Positions 30,054 through 41,229 of a DNA stretch of 64,000 bases are shown here, piece after piece. Position numbers and translations under genes: made by a program. The first letter of the stretch is position 1. Each line of letters opens with the position of its first letter. This stretch comes from Sthenelais limicola (Eukaryota > Annelida > Polychaeta > Phyllodocida > Sigalionidae), in the NCBI GenBank assembly GCA_942159475.1, contig OW804094.1, forward strand, positions 49,658,966-49,722,965, given 5' to 3'. The notes beneath the pieces are model-generated. The model saw only the letters and a list, made by a program, of their open reading frames with translations, ran no database searches and was not told where the DNA came from.

Positions 30054-30598
30054 TTATGTTTATTGCCTTACCGAGCGACCTATGATGTGAGGCTTCAAGC
30101 CCTCCAGTACAAAATTATACATAGAAATATTTGCTGTAATAAGTTCTTGAAGGGTATTACTATTAAGGAGAATTCTTTGTGTGATTATTGCGACCTAGAG
30201 GATGATATTGTTCATTTTTTCGTTGAATGCAAGCAAGTTAATATTTTCTGGGGCGACCTTACTGCATCGCTAATCAGCACAGCAGAATCTAATAATGTCT
30301 TACCAAATGACCTGTCTGCCAAGGATATACTTCTTGGTCTGGATGACACAAATGAAAGGAAATGTCAGTTTAATTTTATTGTGTTAGCAGCCAAATATTA
30401 TATCCATAGGCAAAGGTTATTCGGCAGCAATATTATAGTATTGGGGCCTTTATAAAGGAGTTCGAAAGAAGGTTAAATGCTATGAGCATAGCTTCAAATT
30501 TCAATATTTCAATTTGTAAAGCCTTTAGAGATTGGAAACGTGTTAATCTATTTTTACAGAGACGGTATATGACCCTCCAGGGCAATTTATTATTTTAA
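30054..30598 (+). pseudogene. L1/Tx1-like LINE C-terminal fragment with Zn-binding (zf-RVT) motif
   Basis: The frame reads LQALQYKIIHRNICCNKFL, then LCDYCDLEDDIVHFFVEC and FWGDL. This matches the C-terminal region of L1-type LINEs, where a C-x2-C ... H-x3-C cluster follows the reverse transcriptase. The frame ends at 30455, but the next frame continues from about 30441 as IKEFERRLNAMSIA up to RRYMTLQG at about 30598, so a frameshift has broken it. The 5' part of the element is absent. Confidence 0.7.
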
Positions 30599-30929
30599 CA
30601 GTCGTCAAATATCTTTTCACATTTATATTATGTCTAGTTCTCAAAAAGTTCTAGTCGAAATGCTATTGTTAAAAGAAAAAAGATAACGCAAACTGAAGTA
30701 TCCATGGTAAGCAATTTATGTGTTACCAGGTTGTGACTTAAGTGAGTATCGAAGTATGTCGAAAATAAGAAAATTTTAAAAAACACACTTAAAAAGCTCA
30801 TTAAAATAATAAGTACTGTGTTATATCATATTACATAAGTAGAATGCAATAGTGATTAACCACATTGTTATCAATAGTATAAATCAATTAGGGTCTGTAA
30901 TTACTATAAGTGCTTGTCATTAAATAAAT

Positions 30930-31105
30930 TAACTGCAGGATGGTGCAACACTAGTAAAGGGATCAGGTAACATCAGAGTAGGCAGAGCCAATCATAATAG
31001 GCCATGCACAGTTACTCCGGCCGTGATGTATGTAAGGATAATAAAAGATAGTCAGTTGGATCTTTAACATCAAAGCCTTCGGTCTCAATTTATTCCTACA
31101 CTCTT
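30930..31105 (+). repeat. Possible LTR-like remnant
   Basis: It contains a TATA-like ATAATAAAAG at about 31030 and ends in CTTCGGTCTCAATTTATTCC TACA. A matching CTTCGGTCTCAATTCATTCC lies at 33256-33275. I could not find both ends or a target duplication. Confidence 0.25.
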
Positions 31106-31109
31106 ATAA

Positions 31110-32700
31110 GCCATATCATGTAAAAACGATGGGGCATCGAACATTGTTCATTCATGGGCGTAGATTCTGCCCATCGTAATATAGAGGGCCAGCGTAAGCC
31201 ACACAGAAAGCTAATCGTAATTGTCCCCGCCCTCAGCGCCGCCAGACAAGCCCAGCGCGGTCATGTGGGGTGGGGGAGGGGGTTCGTCATGCTGTGGTGA
31301 TTATGAGAGGGGTTGGGGAGGTGGTTCTGTACTGACCCACGAAAATACTGCTTAAATATTTATTCGTTTATTCATTCATTAATTTTGAAGAGGGTGAATT
31401 TATTCTTCCCTTCAAACTCATCATTTCATTATTTTGGTGCATCATTTCTCTCTGATGTATTTCTTCCTTGTGCCAGCTTCTGTAAAGAGAAAAGTACAGG
31501 TATAAATCTCTGCATGCAGTAAATTGATATGTACCACCTGTGGGTTTAGCCATTTGCCATAGACAACACTAACTCTGTAAATCGAAGCCAAAATAATAAA
31601 TTATTCAATTATGTGTAATGGAAGATTTGTATATCAGGAACAGCAGCCCAGATAATATAAAACAGTTAAGATTCAAGTGCAATGTAAAGTGAAATCCCAA
31701 TCATTACAGGTCCTCTACGGCGACTGTAAACCATCTTGGAGGTGATGCACCAAATAAAACATATTTCACACATATAACAGAGTAAATCGGTATAACCATT
31801 ATAACATTTGAAATCGCTGGTATGTGGTGTGGTAGGATCTAGATGTACACGATCCATTTTATAATTATAGAAAAGTAACTTCAGTAAGTTGTCCGACATT
31901 AGCAAGCAAAATATGAAATGAACAAGGTTGCATTCACCCACAAATCGATTTTAAAAATGGTTAATTAGTATACAGATATCCATGATTAACTGATCTGTGG
32001 GGTTCTTCTGGGAGAATTGTCAGATTTAAAATGCTGGAAATGTTCGGCAAAAATAGCATGTACATGCAGCGTTAGGCGTTCCTAGAAATGGACACTTGTT
32101 GTAGGGTACAGCGCAGCGTTGCAATCATGGTGTATTACGTAATAGGACGCCACGCAAATCCCCGTCGGCCTTTGTCCCTTTGTGTATGTGAATACTTACA
32201 TGCTGAGGCCTGCCTGCATCTTATGCATGCCTCTCAGCGAACGCTCACAAAGATAAACGACCAAGCGTCCATAATTATTGGAGCCGAAATATAGTAAAAA
32301 ATAGTAAAGTTGTATCAAATGTTTAGCAGTAGAATTTACGAGTTTATGCCAGTAAAATGAGCGCTGATATATAGTATGTATATTATAGAGTCCATGAAAT
32401 CTGCTATTGTTCAATTGTCCAGAAATTTAGTAAATGATGTTCTGGCGTTGGATAAAGTTTTGTTTGAAACATGCGCTGGCTTGTGAGGCAGTGCATTTTG
32501 GTTATTGCATAACAGCAAAACGCTACGCTGACCTCCGTCGACCCTTGTCCATATCAAATTAAACACATGGGCAAACCTCATATCCCTATAGCTGCAAGGC
32601 AAACTAGACAAAACTAGATTAAATTGAACATGGATTATTGCTCAGAAATAATGCTAAATAGCATGTTAAATAAATAGAAATAAAAAATGTGTACATGATA
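31110..32700. other. Intergenic DNA, no gene seen
   Basis: Mixed-composition sequence with a GC-rich patch at about 31195-31275. Open frames are short and featureless. Confidence 0.4.
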
Positions 32701-32739
32701 CATACCAGGGCTTACCAAGAAATAGTTCCATTGGCTTTT

Positions 32740-33025
32740 GGTGTCTCCTGCCCAGTCGTTGCTTCTTCTGGTGTAGTCAACAGAGGCCAGGTGGGTCCAT
32801 CTCTCTCCCTGTGTGTGTGGTGTGTCCTCAGGGCCCCGGGAGAGAGGCAGGTTTGAGTGTGTTGAGTGGTAGAGTCTCTCCCGTCCTCCATGCTCCTGTT
32901 CTCTCCTCCACCGAGGTCAGTACAGAGAATGCACCCCCAGACCTTCACGGGTGTGTGAGCCTCTTGGGTGGGTGGGTGGGTCGGTGGGGGTAGGCTCTTG
33001 GGCGAAGGCCAGTGAGCCGTCGCGG
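32740..33025. other. GC-rich island, possible promoter or exon
   Basis: GC content is high compared with the flanks, with CpG sites and a GGGTGGGTGGGTGGGTCGGTG G-rich run at about 32967-32987. A 78-residue minus frame is present without recognisable features. It could mark the start of a gene whose other exons lie outside what I can recognise. Confidence 0.25.
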
Positions 33026-33178
33026 TCCACTGCGCACAACAAGCTTGTCGTAATTTAGGCTTGTGGCGCTCCCGCGGAGCTCGTAGTGCCCTACGCTGAT
33101 CGTAAAATACACTACTACGATGAAATAGTAATATTTATACTATGGCAAACTGCTAATAAACGATCATTTATTACAGTG

Positions 33179-33347
33179 TATTTAAATACAATAGTCATTA
33201 TTATTTCGAGCATACATTCATAGTCATTGATAAGTTATATTCATAATATAAAGCCTTCGGTCTCAATTCATTCCTATTTAAATACAATAGTCATTATTAT
33301 TTCGAGCATACATTCATAGTCATTTATAAGCTATATTCATAATAATA
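33179..33347. repeat. Tandem duplication of a 71-bp unit
   Basis: The block ATTTAAATACAATAGTCATT ... ATTCATAATA occurs at about 33179-33250 and again at 33277-33347, one base different in the CATTGATAAG/CATTTATAAG position plus minor changes. CTTCGGTCTCAATTCATTCC sits between them. Confidence 0.88.
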
Positions 33348-33666
33348 TTATAACAACTGTATACGACAGGAAGGCAGGATATGATGAATAAAACTTGTCA
33401 AAAAAAGTATTCTGCATTGTAGAAAGATCTACCAATATACAACCACGTTCAAGAATATAATGTAAGGCAAGATATAATGTTTTATAGATCAGAATGGCGA
33501 TATCTTTAGTTACATAGTGCCTGATTCTGCATAGGCGCTTACACAATAGCTTAACCCTATAGCAAATAAAGTTAATATCAGGCAGCATGCTCAATTTACT
33601 ATCAAGCAGCGCATCCAGATATTTAAAATTATCCACTTTATCAATGACATGACCGTCTATATACAC
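33337..33666 (-). pseudogene. LINE reverse-transcriptase fragment (post-palm region)
   Basis: The frame reads VDNFKYLDALLDSKLSMLPD, then LCRIRHYVTKDIAILIYKTL and LHYILERGCI. The F-K-Y-L-G-like block with later Y-K-T-L and Y-G-like motifs is standard in the thumb region of CR1/Jockey-type LINEs. It runs in the same direction as the endonuclease pieces upstream and is probably the same degraded element. About 300 bp of unrelated sequence (33670-33975) separates it from the next piece. Confidence 0.65.
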
Positions 33667-33979
33667 TGTACTATAAAATATAAAACCGAAGGTTGCAAAA
33701 AATATTCAATCATCTTAAAACTTTAATAGATTGATTCGAGATGTACTGTGAGTACATGGAAGAAATTTGGTGGAATTTGCTTAAATAGGTTCTGAGATAT
33801 TATATAGGGTGGGTCGAAAACGACCCCTCTAGGCAAATATGGGGTCAAATCTGGGACCCCAGTGGAGACTAGGGTCTACATAACAATGATATAATAGGAC
33901 ATATTAGTGGAGTTAGTGGAGGCCCCAAAAAGGCTAATTTTGAGATGGAATTTGGTACAGAGGTAAAATTGTTCATCCT

Positions 33980-34831
33980 CTATCGTTGTAGATTGGTCCA
34001 CCTTCTGATATATGAAAATGGTTTCCATGGCAACCGAGCATTGGTATCATGTAATTGTTCTAGTAATTGTAATTGGTCTAGTTTGATGTAGATACAGCAG
34101 GAAACGAAGTGTGGAATCTTTGTCAAATATTCATAGCAGGTGTTGCTTGTATCAATATCGTTCAGCAACTTAAACACTTCATATCTATCTATTATATATA
34201 GCCTCATTCCGAGAAAACCCTGGATATACACGAATATCAACAGGTAACTGACTGACATCTGACCTAGGCATGATATCACAAAAAACTCGATTGCATAGTT
34301 TGCTGCGTCTATGCCGTACAGTTTTCTATCGTCACAAGAATATAAATAATCCAATTTATCATTCACTGATTTACCAGTTCCAAACAGAGTTGACATCTTG
34401 TCCCAGAAATTTCTGCCACACCTGCTGTACCTGTTACAAATATCAATAATGGCCTGTTTCTTGAGTTCAATAACACGTTTCTGTACATTCACCCTTAGTG
34501 ATCTGGCTATAAACCATTCTTCCCTGTTATTACCAATCATGGCCTTCCTAAATGCATTGTTTTTACTCCTGGTAAGTTTCTTGAGATCCCTATCATGCAA
34601 CACCTTTCCGTTTCCCACATTGAAGCACTTCTGGGGATATAAAGTATGCTGCAAGTTCTTAAAACCATCAATCATCTTATCACACAAAGTATCTATGTAA
34701 TCATCCCTCCAAATATCTTCATCAAGAAGGGCTATATTCTTTCCAAGTGTATCTTGGATAAAACTACATGATTGTAAAAGAGAGTTTAGCCTTCTTGTAT
34801 AATTAATTTCATTCAACATGTCTATATTCAC
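33980..34831 (-). pseudogene. LINE fragment: endonuclease tail joined to pre-RT linker
   Basis: It starts with NIDMLNEINYTRRLNSLLQS, which repeats part of the neighbouring endonuclease fragment. It then jumps to a Lys/Arg-rich linker (ARSLRVNVQKRVIELKKQA, then GRNFWDKMSTLFG), typical of the region just before LINE reverse transcriptase. The catalytic FADD region is absent. An internal deletion of the endonuclease end is implied. Confidence 0.6.
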
Positions 34832-34872
34832 ATCTCCTCCGATTTCTTTTAAAACAAATTTTATTTACAATT

Positions 34873-35418
34873 TCACATTCGTGATACATTTCGTGATGAC
34901 CCTACACAACCTATGATATCAATTAGTGATGAACAGACAGGGGTAAGGCGGGTCAGAGTTATTATATGTTGGACAAGACTACATGATTGCAAAAGGGAGT
35001 TTTGCCTTCTTGTATAATTAATGTCATTAAATATATCTATATTCACATCTCCTCCGATGACCCAACACAAACTGGAATAGATACCGTTTTCATATGACTG
35101 ATGACAAGAGGATAGGAAATCAAAGAAATCATTCTTTAGCCTGTTCAGCTGGCGATATAGGGCTGTGACAAGCTTTTTCTTACGATTACCTGGCTCTATT
35201 TTCGGGGTCAATGCCTCCAATTTTTCACTGTTACAGCACATTGCATGGATTACATCGCTGTTGAAAGAATCTGTATAATACACTAGTATTGCGCCTCCTC
35301 TCTTATTATTATCACGGTCTTGTGGACAGTATTTATAGCCATTCACCATAAGCATATTATCTGTTATATCAGGGCTCTCCGATAATACTACAATATCATA
35401 CAATCCGACTTTATGCAT
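34873..35418 (-). pseudogene. LINE AP-endonuclease-like fragment
   Basis: Conserved endonuclease motifs are visible in order: YDIVVLSES (like the E of the LTET motif), RGGAILVYY, then VIGGDVNIDIFND (G-D-x-N) and TPVCSSLIDII (S-x-I-D). The upstream frame continues past the first Met to about 35480 as IFKIHAY. The domain is shortened and its catalytic H near the end is not visible. Confidence 0.7.
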
Positions 35419-35652
35419 GTAGGCGTGAATCTTAAATATCGAAATTGGGATCGTTGTATTGTATGTCAGTCTAAACTATTAAATCACATCATATTTAGCA
35501 TGAATTATTCATCAATGTGTAACTACAAACACCCTCTGAAAGTTACAACTAAAAGGGCTTTATGTTGTTGCCTTGAAACTGTGAGCGAGGTAAGATGTCT
35601 CTCAGATATCTCTCAGACTAGACTAAGAAAACAATCGTACAATGCAAGTTAC

Positions 35653-36046
35653 GATAAGAGGAAAATGAGTCACAAATCACAAGAAATGGATTTTGAGATA
35701 TCATCATATTTGAAAAGATGAGATCAAGCCGATTCCAATCATATTAGGACAGTAGGACATATGATAAATATTTCTATATTTCATGTTTGATATTTCTATG
35801 TTTGAGAAAATGTTTACAAAATTTCTGGGTAAGTACCAGTAAATTAATTAAATGTACTCCATAGGATGACCTACGAAACGCAAGAACATATTTAACACAT
35901 AGTCTTCAAATTTAGTCCATGTATTCACATGACCCGGCCTAAGCCCTCCAAAAATGAGGACATTCAGACAAAGAGATCTTGTGAATAAATCACTTTAGAA
36001 AATATCATTTATGCGACTTCTGAATCATTTCCCTTGAACACATCAC
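35653..36046 (-). repeat. Family A element, near full length
   Basis: It starts in GAGGAAAATGAGTCACAAAT and ends CTTGAACACATCAC. The outer few bases of the left terminus are lost. Confidence 0.87.
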
Positions 36047-36049
36047 AAA

Positions 36050-37100
36050 TGGTAATACACGAGGACAAGTTGATTGACTACTGAAAAGGGTAACAGTCAC
36101 TATATAACAGACATAAGGTATAATAATGGAGAAGCGGAAAGGGTATCGGGGTCACAGCTAATAGGGCAAATTGGTTTTATATGTGTCACATAGTCATTCA
36201 CATATGATATGTATGATATGTATCAGTCAGTTAAATAACTCACACTTAAGCTGGCAACGATTGCTTCTCTTCAGAACAAGCTGTATAATGTTTGGATAAC
36301 AACTAGTTTTTAGAGTCATAAAGACTTTCTGCCACACCTTCTATTGGTGTAACATGTACCTTTGTGAAAGAAACTGCGTCATTGTCCATGGGCGGCGCCA
36401 TCGGAATATCTACATTCAATCCATTAATAAATTCATCAACATTTCAGAAGGTTTTGGATGAGCATGAAAGTGAAAAGTTATATATTTTTGGAAAATAAAA
36501 TATTGTTTGGCAGCTGATCCTTCCGTTTCACTTCCATAAAAAATTGAAGTTGTATATTTAGTGGTCTATTCACTCCGGTCACCCAGATAGAGTATTAAAA
36601 GAGTTTGACGTGTACTTATTGGTGTAACATTTAATTATCTCCCAAAATGATTATTGAGAGGATCCACCAAAATCTCACTTTTTTTATTCTGACTCTCTAT
36701 CATCTTCTTAAACTTTGGGAATCCTTTTGGAATCGGAAATATAAGGATAGCACCGGCTAGATAGGTATAAGGAAACCAACTAATTGTACTAATAATCCCA
36801 TTTGATCCCATTTGATCCAGATTGTTACCATAGATCAACAAAAAATCATGAAAATATGCTAGAAGCCATGAATTCATGAAAAACTCGGGAAGTTCGAGGA
36901 AACATACAATTTTTCCTCATTTTCCTTATATCATCCATTCAGGATAAAATAAGGAAAAGAACGAGAATTTTTTGTTTGGGTTGCTTTAGCTGGGAGTGCA
37001 GCTTTAATCAAATTTAGAAGTTGATAGAATACAGGTGTGAAAATAACCCACAATCTACATAACTGAAATATTAGAATTATAAAACATATTTTTATTGCCA
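36050..37100. other. Intergenic DNA, no gene seen
   Basis: AT-rich. A minus frame at 36635-36877 encodes a hydrophobic stretch (GIISTISWFPYTYLAGAILI), but I see no splice context or relatives that would make it an exon. Confidence 0.4.
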
Positions 37101-37111
37101 TCAGCAGTAAG

Positions 37112-37790
37112 TTCATAAAGTGAAGCTAATTGTCACTATTGTGTCACCCTAAATAATATATAAAATAGCAAGAGAGCTTAATTCATCACTTAAAATGATA
37201 GTTAGACAAAAGACAACGAGTCATTGATACGTTGGGACGTTTCTATGCACACAAGGCGGATACAATGGAGCTTTTTCACGAGTGGCCTCCGACAACGAAA
37301 TGGAGGTTTTTGCAAAGACAACAATAAATACCTTTATTTTCTATCGACCGCTGTCTGCCTGTCGCCATATTGTATTCATGAACCAAACCTAGTAAACAAC
37401 AGCATTTGCTATAAATTGGGTAGCACCTTATGACGTCATACTCATTCCGTCAATCACATCTCACCAAAAATAAGCATCTTGTGTGATACGTCTAAACGTA
37501 TCATATAGGCTGATATCCCTCATTTCTATATGATAACACCCATTTCTATATGATAACACCCAAACTTGTGATATAATAGCATTTATTATTAAGTACACTT
37601 TCCAAGAACACAAAACATGTATGATCAGCATTATCATATATGCTCATAAAGTGATGCTAATTATTACTATTATGTCACCCCAATGAATTATATAAAGTTG
37701 CATGAGAACTTAATCAGAAATTATTTTTATTTGTAAAATGAACTGAAAGGCTTCATTATGAAGTACACTTTCCATGAACACAAAACCACA
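37112..37790. repeat. Local duplicated segments
   Basis: CATAAAGTGAAGCTAATTGT (37116) recurs as CATAAAGTGATGCTAATTAT (37647). AAGTACACTTTCCAAGAACA (37591) recurs at 37760. A 21-bp unit, CATTTCTATATGATAACACC, is tandemly duplicated at 37520-37561. This indicates several small local duplications. Confidence 0.7.
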
Positions 37791-38363
37791 GTTGACTTTC
37801 GCTCTCCCATAGAGCAATAGAATAGGTAAGTGGCGATATTATAAGACAGTGTCAGGGTTGTTATGACGTACTAGAAACTTATAAATGTCACAACAACAGC
37901 ACAATGGGAAAGCACTCCTTGTGTTATCCATACAGTATGTGAAGACTAAGGCAATTGTAGATAGGTAGATAAAGTCAATGTATATGTCAGGACATTTGCC
38001 AATTCAATTCCTCCCTCTGAATGATCTGTTGTATAGGACGAGGTTGCATTGATGTTGAATGGTAATTTGGGCGTCTGCACATCGGGTGTGTTTGCGTTAT
38101 GACTAAAGTAGGAATCGACTGATTTGTGATATGCGATCGCCCACGCAAAGGGAATTTTCAGAGGCAGTGTTTTAGTAAGATGTATTGAAATGATACATAC
38201 TTTGTGTGTGATTAGAAGTGTTCAATCCTTTTGTGGTCTTTCGAGCTCAGGTTTGATTGGAACTGTATGTTGTATGAACAGTGTGAATATCGCATAGCAT
38301 GAATAAAATCTGGTAGGAATCCTTCAAACCTTCAATCTACCTTAATTTGCCCTTCAGGAATCT

Positions 38364-38820
38364 CAATAGGGCAGTTGCATGTGCCACTGCCCATGTCATT
38401 TGTGATGTTTTCCAGGAAAAAAGTCACAAGTTGCAAAAAAATGATTTGTTTTCAAATGTTTATTCAAATGTTTTTCACAGGAAGCCCTAGTCCGAATGTT
38501 TTCATGTTTGAGTAGTAGCATGAATATATGTACCACATTTCAAAATTGTATATTGAAGGTATTTTTTCATATCTGTGCTTATCCTTAGGAGTATATTACT
38601 CTATAACGAATCTTATATTACTAGTGATTGACTGACCAGCAAGAAATATCGCTAACATTTCTTTCATGCATACAAAAACATTCGAAAGATATACTAATGT
38701 TTACCCTCGGCTTAATCTCATCTTTTCAAATATGATGATATCTCAAAATCCATTTTCTGTGATTTGTGACTCATTTGCCTGACACACATCACATTTACAG
38801 TGCATGCTGGGAGAGATTCG
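38364..38820 (+). repeat. Dispersed repeat D interrupted by a family A element
   Basis: The left part ends GTGCCACTGCCCATGTC at 38397 and the right part resumes ACAGTGCATGCTGGGAGAGA at 38797. Uninterrupted copies at 5142 and 42683 show what the empty site looks like. Confidence 0.85.
38402..38792 (+). repeat. Family A element, full length, TSD ATTT
   Basis: The left end is GTGATGTTTTCCAGGAAAAA and the right end is TTTGCCTGACACACATCAC. ATTT flanks both sides (38398-38401 and 38793-38796). It is inserted in repeat D. Confidence 0.92.
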
Positions 38821-39204
38821 CTTAAATTTGGAAACTATTCTCCATACACACTCAAGGCCCCTTATACAAGTAGGCAAATCAAATAAAAGTGTTTTATTGG
38901 TTCATTCCACTACCTAGTACCTTAGACTACTTTTGTGCTGACTTCAAAAGGTTTGTCCTAACGGGAGAAACATTGAACCTTTTATCATAGTTTTATATCA
39001 TCTCCATTGGGCTTTGTCCAAAGTTTAAAACAGTGTCAGATAAAGACTCTTATCCTCCACCTTCTGCTGTGCCCCTAGTCCACAAGATTGGCTTGAATTC
39101 CCGAAGAATGCAGACCTGAATTCAAAGTGTATTCTTTGAGACTTCTGGTTGACTCTTTCATGAAAGAGTCCGCTCAGACATCTACAGAACTAAGCCTGAT
39201 AAAT

Positions 39205-39310
39205 ATTCATCAATTTGGATTTCGGGGATTCGAACCCGGGACCGCTGGTATGGGCATAAGGATAGGCCAGTCAGCAGGCTTCACAACCCAACTGGCCATA
39301 TGGTCACTGG
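39205..39310 (-). repeat. tRNA-derived SINE head
   Basis: On the minus strand a box-A-like TGGCCAGTTGGG (39298-39287) is followed by a perfect box-B GGTTCGAATCC (39237-39227). The box spacing is long, as in class II tRNAs or SINEs. The acceptor stem does not pair, so this is a tRNA-derived repeat rather than a working tRNA. The overlapping plus-strand frame is incidental. Confidence 0.65.
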
Positions 39311-39590
39311 GACTCTTGTCAATAGTAGTTAAAAAAATAGTCTGGTTCCTGAAATTGACGTGGTAAAGGCAACGGCAACTATCTATTGGGGTATTCAATT
39401 AGGTAACTCCTCAATAATTGTAAACAAACAATCAATTATAGGTGTTCATGAAGACCAATATGGAACAGTGGTAGGGAGTGTAAGGTGTTGCATTGAGTGA
39501 ATAATTCGAGGTAAGAGCACATGTGTATTGGGGTAGTCGTGGTTAATTATAACAGTTGAGGTTAGAGGAAAAGCATGCTAGATATGACGT

Positions 39591-39682
39591 GTACTCTTAG
39601 TGAATATGAAATGTCCGGAGCTCGGCCTTGGATATGTCCTATTCACTAAGAGTACAGTGTCTCGTCCTCTATCCTACACATA
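39591..39682. repeat. Hairpin with a dispersed flanking motif
   Basis: The arms GTACTCTTAGTGAATATGAA (39591-39616) and its inverse (39630-39655) flank a 13-base loop. The following TCTCGTCCTCTATCCTACAC recurs with its CACTAAGAG neighbour at 62480-62516, so this is part of a dispersed element. Confidence 0.7.
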
Positions 39683-39741
39683 CTGCACTGTACATTAATG
39701 AAGAACAATTGTGTTGTACTTTTTATATAATCATTGTATAA

Positions 39742-39985
39742 GTGATGTGTCAGAGTAAATTGAGTCTCAAGTCGCAAAAAAAGGGGTTTATACATACCAT
39801 CATAAAATATTGGGATGGGAAGGGTTCCAGCGACGTTAATATTTAGGAATACTAATAGGTAATTCTATTTTATTTTATTTTATTTTATGCTTGAAGGAAT
39901 AGTTAGCGATATTGCTGGATGGACAATCACTAGTAAAGTAGTGAAATATATCCTTTTAGGATAACCTTAGAAACACAACAAAACT
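39742..39985 (-). repeat. Family A element, right half missing
   Basis: The left end GTGATGTGTCAGAGTAAATT is followed by GAGTCTCAAGTCGC. The interior runs to GGATAACCTTAGAAACACAA and then stops. Confidence 0.8.
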
Positions 39986-40107
39986 TAGAAATATAGTACA
40001 TATTATATTTTCTTCTTTCCATAATTGTACTCCTGTTCGTTTTATTTCTTCTCTTTCGTTTCGCTACCCATATCTCTATTCAGTTCCACCCCCACCTAGC
40101 TCTACAT

Positions 40108-40502
40108 GTGATGTGTTATGGGGAAAAGGAGTCACAAGTTGCAAAAAATGGATTTTGAGATATCATCATAATTATTTGAAAAGAGGACATCAAGTCGATT
40201 CCAACGGTGGTAAATTATACAAACATCTAATGAGTATTTTTATGTTTGATATTAGTTTTATGTTTGAACGTTGAACGTTTTTCTGTTTGAGCAATTACCA
40301 GTAAAGTAATTAGATATACTCTATAGGATGACCTTCGAAACACAAGGATACAAGGATATATTTAATACACTGTCTTGGTATTTGGTACATAAACTTATAT
40401 GACTTGAAGCACTACACCCTCCAAAAGAAGAACATTCCAATAAAGAGATCCTGTGAATAAAGCACTTTCGAAAATACCAATTTTGCCCCTTGTGACTCAT
40501 AA
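40108..40502 (-). repeat. Family A element, decayed right end
   Basis: The left end is GTGATGTGTTATGGGGAAAA. The interior is complete to CCCCTTGTGACTCATAATTA, where the outermost repeat is lost. Confidence 0.87.
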
Positions 40503-40802
40503 TTATAATATATTCTCATCTTCAGTGTTTCCCTTTCTTCACTCCTGCTTTTCTTCTTCCTCGTCCTTTCCTTACCCTTTTCTACCCCCTCCTCCTGTTT
40601 ACTACCCCTATCTAGCCCAGAGTTGCAATGTTAAGTGAGTGGGAGGAGGGTTGTATTACACGTACAAGCATAACAATTGATTTGCTGACAGAAGCACTTC
40701 TCTCTCAGATGCCTATGAGCACCCTACCTTCCCTCAATACACGGTAGACACTTGTTCAGCAGTAAGCATCTTCTTACACCTCCATATATACCTACCATAT
40801 AT

Positions 40803-41225
40803 GTGATTTGTTAAAGGAAAATGAGTTACAAGTCGCAAAACTGATATTTTTCAAAGTGGTGTATTCACAAGATATCTTTGTAGATAAGATATGTTCACAT
40901 TTTTTAAAGTGCTTAACGCCTTTTGTAGCATGAATACATTTACCAGATCATAAGACAGTGTAGTAAATATATCCATGCATTTCTAAGGTCATCGTATAGA
41001 GTATGTTCAGTTACGTTACTAGTAAATGGTCACCCAAAAATATTGCTAACTTTTTTTTCCAAAATAAAAATATCAAACTGAAAATATAGAAGTAGGGGCC
41101 TTCTTATTTGATGTACTATAATATTTACTATCATTAGAATCGGCTTGATCTTATCTTCTCAAATATTATGATGTTTCAAAATCCATTTTTTGCGACTTGT
41201 GACCCATTTTTCTATAGCACATCAC
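40803..41225 (+). repeat. Family A element, full length
   Basis: The left end is GTGATTTGTTAAAGGAAAAT and the right end is TTTTTCTATAGCACATCAC. At about 423 bp it is the longest uninterrupted copy. The flanks are ATAT and AAAT, an imperfect target duplication. Confidence 0.9.
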
Positions 41226-41229
41226 AAAT

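Noticed and set aside
32712..32993. Open frames in the GC-rich island as a gene
   Set aside because: Both strands are open because of composition. No motif or start context favours either.
36635..36877. Hydrophobic minus-strand frame that might be a membrane exon
   Set aside because: No flanking splice signals or adjoining exons that I can support.
37500..37561. CRISPR-like array
   Set aside because: Only two adjacent copies of a 21-bp unit without spacers, in a eukaryotic context.
39227..39298. Functional tRNA gene
   Set aside because: Box A and box B are present, but the acceptor stem does not pair and the spacing is abnormal.
39127..39366. 79-residue plus-strand frame
   Set aside because: It overlies a tRNA-derived SINE head and has no independent support.
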